A stretch of 7,323 nucleotides of DNA from Dehalococcoidales bacterium. Lineage in GTDB: Bacteria; Chloroflexota; Dehalococcoidia; Dehalococcoidales; Fen-1064. The first letter of the stretch is position 1; each line of letters begins with the position of its first letter. The position numbers were made by a program, and so were the translations under genes. The notes under the pieces were generated by a model. It did no database searches and had not been told where the DNA came from. It saw only the letters and a program-made list of their open reading frames with translations. This document shows, piece after piece, positions 1-6,164 of this stretch. The stretch lies in assembly GCA_030667735.1 (NCBI GenBank), contig DAOUVG010000066.1:1-7323 (forward strand). Direction: 5' to 3'.

Positions 1-1019
1 CCAAGGAATACAGGCTGCAGGCGCCGTTCCAGGGCTTTGTCCTTCTCAATGAACTTGCGATACTCATCAAGCGTGGTGGCACCAATACACTGCAACTCAC
101 CGTGCGCCAGCGCCGGTTTCAGCATATTGCTGGCATCTATCGCTCCCTCGGCCGCGCCGGCACCGACCACGGTGTGTATCTCATCGATAAACAGTATTAT
201 CTCGCCTTCCCCCTGCCGGACCTCATCCATCACCGCCTTGAGCCGCTCCTCAAACTCACCACGGAACTTGGTGCCCGCGACTAAAGCCCCCATGTCCAGG
301 GCAACTACCTTACGGCCCTTGAGGGAGTCCGGCACATCATCCGCAGCAATCTTCTGGGCTAACCCCTCGGCAATGGCGGTCTTGCCTACTCCCGCCTCAC
401 CGACAATCACCGGGTTGTTCTTAGTGCGTCGCGTGAGCACCTGCATTACGCGCTTTATCTCATCCTCACGACCGACTACCGGGTCAATCTTACCCTGGCG
501 CGCCAGCTCGGTGAGGTCACGACCGTACTTCTCCAGTGAGCGGTACTTGCTCTCCGCCCGGGCGTCGGTAACGCGGTGACCACCGCGCAGCTTCTGAAGG
601 GCGGAATATACCTTTTCCTGGTCAACACCAAACCGGCCAAGAATACCGGATGCTTCACCCTTTTCTTCGCCAGCTATGGCAATCAGGAGGTGTTCCGTAG
701 CGATAAGCTCGTCCTTCAGTCTCTTTGATTCCGCATCGGCAGCAGCGAAGAGGTTATTGATGCGCGGTGTCATGTAGAATTGTCCTGTTTGATAGGTGAC
801 CTTGGGCATTCGCTCCAGCACGGTTTCCACGTGGCGCCTGACCTGCTCTGCATCCACGCCGAGCTCCCGCAGTATCTCACCAACCAGACCCCTCTCCTGC
901 ATGAGCAGCGCCAGCAGGATATGCTCCACATCCCACTGGTTATGGTTGAACTGCTGAGCCAACTGCTGTGAGGCGGCTATTGCCTCCTGTGCCTGCTCAG
1001 TGAATCTCTCTTGCCTCAT
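1..1019 (-). CDS. clpB: ATP-dependent chaperone ClpB, N-terminal part (runs off left edge)
   Basis: This is the N-terminal 339 residues of an Hsp100 AAA+ unfoldase, which in the cytoplasm pulls proteins out of aggregates together with DnaK/DnaJ. The reading frame is open from the window edge. The double Clp N-domain covers about residues 1-145. The linker [20 protein letters not shown] leads into the first ATPase domain. Walker A GEAGVGKT is at 207-214, the pore loop [12 protein letters not shown] follows, Walker B ILFIDE ends at D279-E280, and ERR with arginine fingers lies near 331-333. These positions are within one residue of those in E. coli ClpB. The start is the second of two adjacent ATGs, because GGGAGGT sits at a better distance from it than from the ATG at 1022. 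The ClpB-specific middle domain lies outside the window. Some stretches ([22 protein letters not shown]) also resemble ClpC, so ClpC is the alternative. The linker and the N-domain favour ClpB. Confidence 0.88.
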   Translation of the reverse strand, partial: MRQERFTEQAQEAIAASQQLAQQFNHNQWDVEHILLALLMQERGLVGEILRELGVDAEQVRRHVETVLERMPKVTYQTGQFYMTPRINNLFAAADAESKRLKDELIATEHLLIAIAGEEKGEASGILGRFGVDQEKVYSALQKLRGGHRVTDARAESKYRSLEKYGRDLTELARQGKIDPVVGREDEIKRVMQVLTRRTKNNPVIVGEAGVGKTAIAEGLAQKIAADDVPDSLKGRKVVALDMGALVAGTKFRGEFEERLKAVMDEVRQGEGEIILFIDEIHTVVGAGAAEGAIDASNMLKPALAHGELQCIGATTLDEYRKFIEKDKALERRLQPVFL

Positions 1020-1022
1020 CAT

Positions 1023-1030
1023 CTACCTCC
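1023..1030 (-). promoter_or_regulatory. Ribosome binding site of clpB
   Basis: On the minus strand, GGGAGGT stands just upstream of ATGATG. The spacing is only about 2 nt to the first ATG (1022) and about 5 nt to the second (1019), which favours the second as the start. Confidence 0.6.
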
Positions 1031-1040
1031 CACCAGCTCA

Positions 1041-1070
1041 ATTATGCCGGATGTCTGGTTACGGCGTCAG
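1041..1070 (-). promoter_or_regulatory. Candidate sigma-70 promoter of clpB
   Basis: Read on the minus strand, CTGACG (1065-1070, 4/6 to TTGACA) is followed after 18 nt by CATAAT (1041-1046, 5/6 to TATAAT). Transcription would begin near 1034 and leave a leader of about 15 nt that just holds the Shine-Dalgarno sequence. I see no CIRCE (TTAGCACTC-N9-GAGTGCTAA) operator here. The match is modest and in a short gap, so chance is possible. Confidence 0.35.
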
Positions 1071-1086
1071 TGACAAAAGTCCCGCT

Positions 1087-1887
1087 TCAGTTCCCGAAGT
1101 TCGCCTTCAGGAACTCCCTTATCTTCTCCTGCACAGCGGGGTATTCCCAGCGATACTCGTGCCCCGGGACGTTGATGCAATGCGTGAATTTGGCCGGCTT
1201 CCCCTGCAGCCGGTATCTGAACCACCTCAGGAACGCCAGCATGTAGGCCTTAGCCCCGGCCTTCAGATTCCGGTGCGCCATGGGGTCCGGCATCATTCCG
1301 TTGGTATCTATCGCCAGCGTCCTTTCCGTGACCACCCGATGGGACATGTGAGGGAAGAATATGCCCAGCTCAATGCTGTAGACTTGGTTGTTGTCACCGA
1401 GATGCCGCATTACGGCGTTACCGAAGGCCGCTCCCTGGCTGGCCCCTACCAATACCACTCTGAGTTCAGGAAGGTTCCGTATAATCAGTCTCAGTTCCTC
1501 CGCCATTATCTCCGCTTGTCGGGACTTACTCTTCAGAAAGAAGCGTGCTTCCTTTCCTACGTCCCGCATATGGTACCAGAAGCTGTTACCACTACGGAAG
1601 TGCTGGGTCAGCGCCCAGGTACGACCGAGTTCATCCATCGTCTCGGTAACTCCGGTAACGATGCTTCTCTCCCAGTCCAGGCACAACTCCAGCAGCGTAT
1701 TCCCCCACCCTCCGGGGTTGTGAATCACGAGAAACTCCTTGCCACTGGCCCTGTTGTACGTCTCCGTGACCCTCCCGATGAAGTCTGCCCGCTTTCCGTC
1801 CTCACGACCAAGCAGTCGCTCCGCCAGATGCTCAATCTCTACCTGCAACTCTAACTTCATGCTGGTCATGTCCGGTTGCTCTTTCAA
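1087..1887 (-). CDS. Alpha/beta-hydrolase-like protein
   Basis: The 266-residue product has features of a serine alpha/beta hydrolase. Strand FLVIHNPGGWG (52-62) resembles the HG-type oxyanion loop. RVVLVGASQGAAFGNAVM has a GxSxG nucleophile elbow with S150 as the probable nucleophile. D194 (AIDTNG) and H243 (NVPGHEYRW) are candidate acid and histidine, but their assignment is inferred from order only. There is no signal peptide or membrane segment, so it should be cytoplasmic. The substrate is unknown; esters or lipids are possible. The start is TTG at 1887, preceded by GAGGAG 8 nt upstream, and TTG overlaps the TGA of the upstream gene as TTGA, a sign of translational coupling. Internal ATGs at 1869 and 1860 are weaker alternatives. 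It is the last gene of a three-gene unit with the methyltransferase-like and VTT genes. Confidence 0.75.
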   Translation of the reverse strand: MKEQPDMTSMKLELQVEIEHLAERLLGREDGKRADFIGRVTETYNRASGKEFLVIHNPGGWGNTLLELCLDWERSIVTGVTETMDELGRTWALTQHFRSGNSFWYHMRDVGKEARFFLKSKSRQAEIMAEELRLIIRNLPELRVVLVGASQGAAFGNAVMRHLGDNNQVYSIELGIFFPHMSHRVVTERTLAIDTNGMMPDPMAHRNLKAGAKAYMLAFLRWFRYRLQGKPAKFTHCINVPGHEYRWEYPAVQEKIREFLKANFGN

Positions 1888-2435
1888 CGGTGATACTCCT
1901 CTTCTACAGCGCCCGGCTCTCCCCGTTGCTTGAGAAAGGTACTGTTCCCTTCCTGCCGGACCCAGAGATGGTGCTCCGGTATCACCCAGCCGGCGATAGA
2001 CTGTCGGGACGGGTAGACAATGAAGACGGTCTCAGCCACCCGGTTGAGTTCATCCAGCGCCTGCCTGCCTTCGCTAACGGTCGGCAGGTGTTCCAGCAGG
2101 TGACTGGCAAATGCAGCGCCAAAGGTATTGTCTGAGAACGGGATATGGGTAACGCTGGCAACGACGGCACACGGGTGGCCGTCTATCGCCCGGCGGTCAA
2201 TATCAAGGCAGACATCCCCTTCACCGTGCGCCGGCTTGTTAAACCAGTGACGCGCTCTCTTGCCACCCCACGGTCCACCGGCTACCAGGAGCGGTCTGGT
2301 CCTCTCCCGGGCCAGGCTGGCAGCTGTCCGGTATTTCCGGTTCTTGTCCTGTATCTCAAGCATCCAGACTACAAGTTGCCAGATACCCACGACAACCAGA
2401 AGCCCCAGTACCACGTAAAGGACAGTCAATGCCAT
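1884..2435 (-). CDS. Membrane-anchored methyltransferase-like protein (type 11-like)
   Basis: This is a 183-residue protein. Residues 4-26 form one hydrophobic membrane segment (LTVLYVVLGLLVVVGIWQLV is its core), followed by a basic stretch (KNRKYR), so the rest should face the cytoplasm. The soluble part resembles a small class I SAM-dependent methyltransferase. CLDIDRRA (76-83) looks like strand 2 with an acidic residue, SVTHIPFSDNTFGAAFASHL (94-113) looks like the motif II region, and LLEHLPT follows as in methyltransferase family 11. The usual GxGxG SAM loop is not clear; LLVAGGPWGGK (49-59) stands roughly where it would be. At 183 residues it is shorter than typical enzymes, so activity is uncertain. 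It starts 18 nt after the VTT gene ends, with AGAGGGG upstream of ATG. It overlaps the hydrolase start by 4 nt. Confidence 0.72.
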   Translation of the reverse strand: MALTVLYVVLGLLVVVGIWQLVVWMLEIQDKNRKYRTAASLARERTRPLLVAGGPWGGKRARHWFNKPAHGEGDVCLDIDRRAIDGHPCAVVASVTHIPFSDNTFGAAFASHLLEHLPTVSEGRQALDELNRVAETVFIVYPSRQSIAGWVIPEHHLWVRQEGNSTFLKQRGEPGAVEEEYHR

Positions 2436-2453
2436 ATGTATAACCCCTCTGTC

Positions 2454-3080
2454 CTACACCCCCAGCCAGGAGAATAGAGACGTCAGTCCGTAGTAACCGC
2501 AGAAGGCGATTACCAGGCTCTTGAGAGCGCTCCCCAGGAAGCAGAAGAAAAAGAACTTGTGGGGAGGATATCCCAGCGCGGCTATGGCAATCGTCATCGG
2601 CAGGTGGAGTGGATTGAAAACTGCTGACATGACAAACACCGCCAGCGAACCGTGCCGCTCCGCCCAGGATATTGCTTTATCGTAGAAGCTGCTGCTGAAC
2701 TTACTGGTGACTTTCTCGGAAAGAGATCTGCCTCCATATCCAATCATAAAAGTTATCAACTGCCCCAGACTGGCACCCAGCCCGGAGAGCAGCCCGACCC
2801 ACACCGGCGCCATTATACCCCACTGCTCAGCGATTACGCTCGGAAGCGTGAATACCAGCAGCCAGTAGGGCACCGGTATCGCGGTGACACTGAAGGTGCT
2901 ACCGGCAACAAAGGCAACAATCAGCACGCCCAGAAGCCCGAATCTGGATAGATACGTGGTGCTCATCAGGGCATCTTTATAGTAGATGGCGACAGCGCAA
3001 AGGCCAATTGTGATAACGATGGCCAGAACACCGACCCACAGTTCCTTTTTTGACCACTGCCGCTTGGCCTGCTGCTCCAT
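2454..3080 (-). CDS. VTT/DedA-like (SNARE-associated fold) integral membrane protein
   Basis: The 208-residue product is very hydrophobic, with about five membrane segments or re-entrant stretches: about 14-34, 47-80, 93-115, 145-170 and 176-197. The middle block includes FVAGSTFSVTAIPVPYWLL, GLGASLGQLITFMIGYGGRS and, later, FNPLHLPMTIAIAALGYPPHKFF. The small-residue and glycine pattern followed by GYGGR is typical of VTT-domain proteins (DedA, YdjX/Z, TMEM41/VMP1). Members of this group act in membrane homeostasis, and several are lipid scramblases or undecaprenyl-phosphate carriers. The specific role here is unknown. The frame is open upstream to an ATG at 3164 (236 aa), but an extended -10 promoter lies inside that extension at 3130-3135, so I place the start at ATG 3080 (MEQQAKRQW). 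A TTG at 3107 with AAGGAG just before it is a second alternative. Confidence 0.8.
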   Translation of the reverse strand: MEQQAKRQWSKKELWVGVLAIVITIGLCAVAIYYKDALMSTTYLSRFGLLGVLIVAFVAGSTFSVTAIPVPYWLLVFTLPSVIAEQWGIMAPVWVGLLSGLGASLGQLITFMIGYGGRSLSEKVTSKFSSSFYDKAISWAERHGSLAVFVMSAVFNPLHLPMTIAIAALGYPPHKFFFFCFLGSALKSLVIAFCGYYGLTSLFSWLGV

Positions 3081-3129
3081 AGTCGTGGTCTTGCTACCCT
3101 GTAACAAGGCTCCTTCCAGTGTTTCCTCA

Positions 3130-3159
3130 ATTATAGCAAGACTATCTCTGCTGGCACAA
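3130..3159 (-). promoter_or_regulatory. Candidate extended -10 promoter for the VTT-methyltransferase-hydrolase operon
   Basis: Reading the minus strand, TTGTGC (3154-3159) is followed after 18 nt by TATAAT (3130-3135), a perfect -10 box. The box is preceded by TGC, which makes an extended TGn -10. The predicted start is near 3123, giving a leader of about 43 nt to the ATG at 3080. The weak -35 is compensated by the extended -10. Because it lies inside the longer reading frame from 3164, it argues for the shorter VTT protein. Confidence 0.5.
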
Positions 3160-3191
3160 GACATACGTGAGCAGAATCATCGCAATAGCCC

Positions 3192-3215
3192 CGGTACCGC
3201 TAAAGAGCGGGGTTT
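3192..3215 (-). other. GC-rich hairpin between Nudix and VTT genes
   Basis: A perfect 5-bp inverted repeat, CCGCT-AAAG-AGCGG (3197-3210), lies in the 118-202 nt gap downstream of the Nudix gene. Flanking C and G runs allow an alternative, longer pairing. No T run follows on either strand that would mark a clear intrinsic terminator, so its role, perhaps a weak terminator of the Nudix transcript, is uncertain. Confidence 0.25.
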
Positions 3216-3282
3216 CCGATGAATGGGAAGGCGTGCAACACAACGGGAACTGAAGAGCCCGCAGCCTTTCAGGCGAACCCAT

Positions 3283-3858
3283 CTACGGGCATTCCTCCCG
3301 GATATCGGCCACAATGCCGAGAAACTGGCTCAGTATTCGGGCAGTGGCACCCCATATCACCTTCCCCTGGCAGTGGTAGAAATAGGTGGGTACCACCTCA
3401 CCTCCGAGGATATCCGTATCTTCCCGGACATTGTCTTTGTCCAGAAGAGCCGCCAGAGGGACTTCGATTACCTCTTCGGTCTCCCACTGGTCCACCTTGA
3501 TGTTATAGGGCCAGGGAATGATTCCCACAAAGGGAGAGATGACATAGCCGGAGCCGATTGTGCGGATGTCGTCCAGTTCCCCCAGCACTTCGACGTCGCT
3601 CTCGGCCACACCGACCTCTTCCTCTGTCTCACGCAGGGCTGTTTTGCGGAATGTAATGTCCTCTTCCTCGTAAGCACCGCCGGGAAAAGATATCTGGCCC
3701 TTGTGGTCCCGTACCCTCATAGTCCTCTGAATAAACAGGAGATGGTACTCTCCATCCTTGAGATAGAGCGGCAGTAGTACCGCCGATGGCACGCGTTGGG
3801 TATCGGTGATGTGGAGCTTCTTTCTCCGGGAAAGGGCCTGCCTCAGTCTCTCCTTCAT
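3283..3858 (-). CDS. Nudix hydrolase, probable CoA pyrophosphatase
   Basis: The 191-residue protein carries the signature of the CoA-diphosphatase branch of Nudix enzymes (NudL/YeaB, NUDT7/PCD1). These cleave CoA or acyl-CoA to 3',5'-ADP and 4'-phosphopantetheine derivatives with a divalent metal. The UPF0035-type motif LLFIQRTMRVRDHKGQISFPGG spans residues 40-61. It runs directly into the Nudix box GAYEEEDITF...TALRETEEEVGV (61-84), with R76-E77 and E79-E81 as the helix residues that bind metal. The spacing from GG to RE is one residue off the textbook Nudix box, as I recall for NudL and NUDT7. Near the C-terminus VIWGATARIL (167-176) is also a conserved feature of this group. The length is usual. 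The start ATG at 3858 has only a weak AGGA just upstream. The gene is divergent from the CoA-thioester operon on the other strand, which may reflect a shared theme of CoA turnover. Confidence 0.87.
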   Translation of the reverse strand: MKERLRQALSRRKKLHITDTQRVPSAVLLPLYLKDGEYHLLFIQRTMRVRDHKGQISFPGGAYEEEDITFRKTALRETEEEVGVAESDVEVLGELDDIRTIGSGYVISPFVGIIPWPYNIKVDQWETEEVIEVPLAALLDKDNVREDTDILGGEVVPTYFYHCQGKVIWGATARILSQFLGIVADIREECP

Positions 3859-3902
3859 GGTTCCTATGGTAGCACTGTCCTACAGCGGAAACAAACCCCC
3901 AC

Positions 3903-3924
3903 CGACACTCTGTGTCGCCGACAC
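3903..3924. promoter_or_regulatory. Triple CGACAC half-site palindrome, candidate operator
   Basis: Three 6-bp half-sites alternate in orientation: CGACAC (3903-3908), TCT, GTGTCG (3912-3917), C, CGACAC (3919-3924). Each neighbouring pair is a perfect inverted repeat, with centres of 3 nt and 1 nt. The cluster ends 8 nt upstream of the -35 box of the plus-strand operon and lies between two divergent genes. That is the usual place for a regulator binding site. The regulator is unknown and no regulator gene is in the window. It could instead be an RNA hairpin. Confidence 0.45.
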
Positions 3925-3932
3925 GGCGAAGC

Positions 3933-3962
3933 TTGACAAAAGGCGCTCTACCTACCTAAAGT
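3933..3962 (+). promoter_or_regulatory. Candidate sigma-70 promoter of the aminotransferase operon
   Basis: A perfect -35 TTGACA (3933-3938) is followed after 18 nt by TAAAGT (3957-3962), a 4/6 match to TATAAT. The predicted start is near 3969, giving a leader of about 38 nt that contains the AAGGAG ribosome site. The -10 is imperfect, which would fit an activated or repressed promoter next to the half-site cluster. Confidence 0.5.
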
Positions 3963-3993
3963 GTTCAGTAACAAGGTGGCTTGCTCAGTCAAT

Positions 3994-3999
3994 AAGGAG
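3994..3999 (+). promoter_or_regulatory. Ribosome binding site that fixes the aminotransferase start
   Basis: AAGGAG lies 7 nt before ATG 4007. The reading frame is open further upstream to 3806, but that part overlaps the Nudix gene on the other strand and the promoter, so 4007 is the real start. Confidence 0.75.
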
Positions 4000-4006
4000 T
4001 ACAACC

Positions 4007-5365
4007 ATGCAAGGCAGAAGGACAGAGGAGCTTCTCAGGTGGGACCGGGAGCACATCGTGCACGGCCGGTGGCCTATCGGTGACAACATTGGCATAGTAA
4101 CCGAAAAGAGCCATGGTATATTCTTCCAGGACACGGAAGGGAAGGAGTATATCGACGGGGCATCTCAGCTGCTCTGTGTCAATCTGGGCTACGGACAGCA
4201 AGAGATTATTGACGCCATCAGCGGGGAGCTGGCCAGGACGCAGTATGCCATGCTGTTCCACGGGTTCTCCAATGTGGCTATCGTCGAGTGTGGCCAGAAG
4301 CTGGGTGAGTTGGTGCCACCGGGACTGGACCATTTCAGCTTTACCACCGGTGGTTCCGAGAGTATCGATTCTGCGATAAGACTGGCCCGCTTCTACTGGC
4401 ACGCCAGAGGGAGTGACAAGCACAAGGTCATCAGCCTCTACGATTCGTATCATGGCATCACCAGCGCTGCATTGACCGCCACCGGCTCCGGCAAGGGTTC
4501 CTATGAGAGGGGCCTGAGTTCGCAGATGCCCGGCTTTATTCGCATACCCTCACACTACTGTTATCGCTGCACATTCAACCAGGAATACCCCCGCTGCGGT
4601 ATCCAGTGCGCCCGGTTCCTGGCCGAAGTCATTGAGAAAGAGGGCCCGGACAATATAGCTGCCTTCATGGCCGAACCAGTACTGGGTGTCGGCGGGATGC
4701 TTGCTCCTCCTCCCGAGTACTGGCCAATGGTAAGGGAGATTTGCACGAAGTACAATGTCCTCCTGATTGCCGATGAAGTCATGACCGGCTTCGGCAGGAC
4801 CGGAAAGATGTTCGCCATGGAACACTGGGGAATCAGGCCGGACATAATCACCATGGCCAAGGGTATTACCAGTGCTTACCTGCCCTTTGGTACCGTGGCT
4901 TTCAGTAATGACATCTGGGAGGCAGTAAAGGGCCGTAACTTCGTTGCCTACACCTATGCCGGACACCCCGTGTGTGCTGTCGCAGCGACCAAAGCGATGG
5001 AGATATACGTACGGGACAGGATAGCCGAGAATGCTGCCAGCATGGGTAAGTATGCCCTGGAACGCCTGATTCGGGACTTCGGACCGCTGCCCTGCGTGGG
5101 AGGTGCTAACGGTCTGGGCCTGATGCTGGGCATCGAAATAGTGGCCAACAAGGCTACAAAGAGACCATTCGACCCGGGGCTGAACGTGATGCAGAAGATT
5201 CAGGACCGGGCACTGGAGCAGGGGCTTTTCGTCCGGACGGCTGGAATCGGCGGTACCCCCAGCGACAGAGTCGTTTTCGCTCCGCCCCTGACGATTACGT
5301 CCCGGGAAGTGGACCGGGCACTGGACATCCTTCATCCGATTATTGCCGGCCTTGTACCGAGCTAG
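4007..5365 (+). CDS. Class III PLP-dependent aminotransferase
   Basis: The 452-residue protein is a fold-type I aminotransferase of class III (omega-amino acid, GABA, ornithine and glutamate-semialdehyde aminomutase group). It binds pyridoxal phosphate and moves an amino group from an amine or amino acid to a keto acid, or isomerises one. The phosphate-binding loop is TTGGSES (113-119). YDSYHG (145-150) holds the ring-stacking region, LLIADEVMTGFGRTG has D256 for the pyridine nitrogen, and MAKGI has the Schiff-base lysine K285. The C-terminal small domain is complete and the length is usual for the family. An uncommon feature is CYRC...CGIQC at C185, C188, C197 and C201. The start is ATG 4007 with AAGGAG 7 nt upstream. 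The gene is first in an operon with a crotonase and a CoA-transferase, so it probably removes the amino group of a substrate whose skeleton is then handled as a CoA thioester. The substrate is not predictable. GSAM or a decarboxylase-like function is less likely. Confidence 0.9.
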   Translation: MQGRRTEELLRWDREHIVHGRWPIGDNIGIVTEKSHGIFFQDTEGKEYIDGASQLLCVNLGYGQQEIIDAISGELARTQYAMLFHGFSNVAIVECGQKLGELVPPGLDHFSFTTGGSESIDSAIRLARFYWHARGSDKHKVISLYDSYHGITSAALTATGSGKGSYERGLSSQMPGFIRIPSHYCYRCTFNQEYPRCGIQCARFLAEVIEKEGPDNIAAFMAEPVLGVGGMLAPPPEYWPMVREICTKYNVLLIADEVMTGFGRTGKMFAMEHWGIRPDIITMAKGITSAYLPFGTVAFSNDIWEAVKGRNFVAYTYAGHPVCAVAATKAMEIYVRDRIAENAASMGKYALERLIRDFGPLPCVGGANGLGLMLGIEIVANKATKRPFDPGLNVMQKIQDRALEQGLFVRTAGIGGTPSDRVVFAPPLTITSREVDRALDILHPIIAGLVPS

Positions 5366-5388
5366 ACACTCCGGCAATAATAGAGTAA

Positions 5389-5394
5389 CGGAGG
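5389..5394 (+). promoter_or_regulatory. Ribosome binding site supporting a TTG start of the crotonase gene
   Basis: ACGGAGG ends about 6 nt before TTG 5401. No ATG or GTG at a comparable distance is in frame, so TTG is the most likely initiation codon. The site lies in a 35-nt gap after the aminotransferase stop, with no terminator visible in between. Confidence 0.65.
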
Positions 5395-5400
5395 CAAGCC

Positions 5401-6159
5401 TTGACATACGAGACACTACTTCTTGAGAAGCAGAACGGCGTCGGCGTCATCACGCTGAACCGTCCGGAAAGGCTTAACGCCCTGAGCTTCACGCTCTTCG
5501 CCGAATTCGATCGGGCGCTCACCCAGTTCGAGGATGACGATGAGGTAAAGGTACTCATTGTGACGGGTACCGGTGAAAAGGCCTTCTCCGCCGGAGCGGA
5601 CATCCACGAGATGGCAGAGATGCCTGCGGAACGGCTCCAGGAACGTGATGTGCGCCGCACCGATTGGACATGGCATCTGGCGGCATACAAGAAGCCCACC
5701 ATTGGGGCCATCAACGGGCTTGCCTATGGCGGCGGGGCGCTGATGTCCTCCATCTTCGATATCCGCATCGGTTGCGAACGCACCAGATTCCGCTTCCTGG
5801 CTGTTGCCCACAGCCGGGTCAACTCCACCTGGAGCCTGCCGATGGTTGTCGGCTGGACGATGGCCAAGGAACTCCTCTTCACCGGCCGCGTGGTCGAGGC
5901 CGAAGAGGCCTACCGCATCGGGCTGCTCAACAGGCTGGTGCCCTCAGCAGATCTGATGAAGACCGCCATCGAGATGGGCCAGCTCATCGCCGGTAACGAT
6001 ACTGCATCCGTGCAGGCGGTCAGGGAGATAATGGTCCGGGATATTGGCATGAGCTGGCATGAGATGCAGCGCAATGAGGCTGAAATAGTGGCCCGCTCCG
6101 TGGATTCACCCCCGGCCAATGAGAGCTTCAGCAGCTTCCTCAAGCGCACTTCCAAGTAG
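5401..6159 (+). CDS. Enoyl-CoA hydratase/isomerase family (crotonase-fold) protein lacking both hydratase glutamates
   Basis: The 252-residue protein has the full crotonase fold and usual length. It should bind an acyl-CoA in the cytoplasm. The conserved start is VGVITLNRPERLNALS (14-29). The oxyanion-hole segments are AFSAGADIHEM (61-71, with A66) and AINGLAYGGGALM (103-115, with G111). In the rat mitochondrial enoyl-CoA hydratase the catalytic glutamates are E144 (GGGCEL) and E164. Here the aligned residues are L114 (GGGALM) and A134 (RFLAVAHSRVNSTW), so the two-glutamate water-activating pair is absent. The region RVNSTWSLPMVVGW replaces the usual GTIPGAGGTQRL. The enzyme may be an isomerase, a hydrolase, a C-C cleaving enzyme or a non-catalytic partner; E126 and H137 are nearby polar residues. 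It begins at TTG 5401 with a GGAGG site. It stands between an aminotransferase and a CoA-transferase, 35 nt and 5 nt apart respectively. Confidence 0.87.
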   Translation: MTYETLLLEKQNGVGVITLNRPERLNALSFTLFAEFDRALTQFEDDDEVKVLIVTGTGEKAFSAGADIHEMAEMPAERLQERDVRRTDWTWHLAAYKKPTIGAINGLAYGGGALMSSIFDIRIGCERTRFRFLAVAHSRVNSTWSLPMVVGWTMAKELLFTGRVVEAEEAYRIGLLNRLVPSADLMKTAIEMGQLIAGNDTASVQAVREIMVRDIGMSWHEMQRNEAEIVARSVDSPPANESFSSFLKRTSK

Positions 6160-6164
6160 CTATT

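Noticed and set aside
37..579. A plus-strand open frame of 180 codons over the chaperone gene
   Set aside because: The minus strand encodes an uninterrupted ClpB with Walker A, Walker B and arginine fingers. The plus-strand product is a low-complexity Ser/Pro-rich shadow.
1020..1086. HrcA/CIRCE heat-shock operator in front of clpB
   Set aside because: I looked for TTAGCACTC and GAGTGCTAA with a 9-nt gap and did not find them. Only a sigma-70-like pair is seen.
1000..1854. A long plus-strand open frame of 284 codons
   Set aside because: It lies antisense to the hydrolase gene, which has GxSxG, an oxyanion-type loop and operon coupling. The plus-strand translation is rich in Pro, Arg and Gln with no recognisable motif.
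3806..4006. A 67-codon N-terminal extension of the aminotransferase
   Set aside because: It crosses the divergent promoter region and the start of the Nudix gene, and has no family similarity. The AAGGAG site before ATG 4007 explains the start.
4550..5416. A minus-strand open frame of 288 codons
   Set aside because: It is antisense to the aminotransferase, whose PLP lysine and aspartate motifs are clear. Its translation shows no domain and it has no ribosome site.
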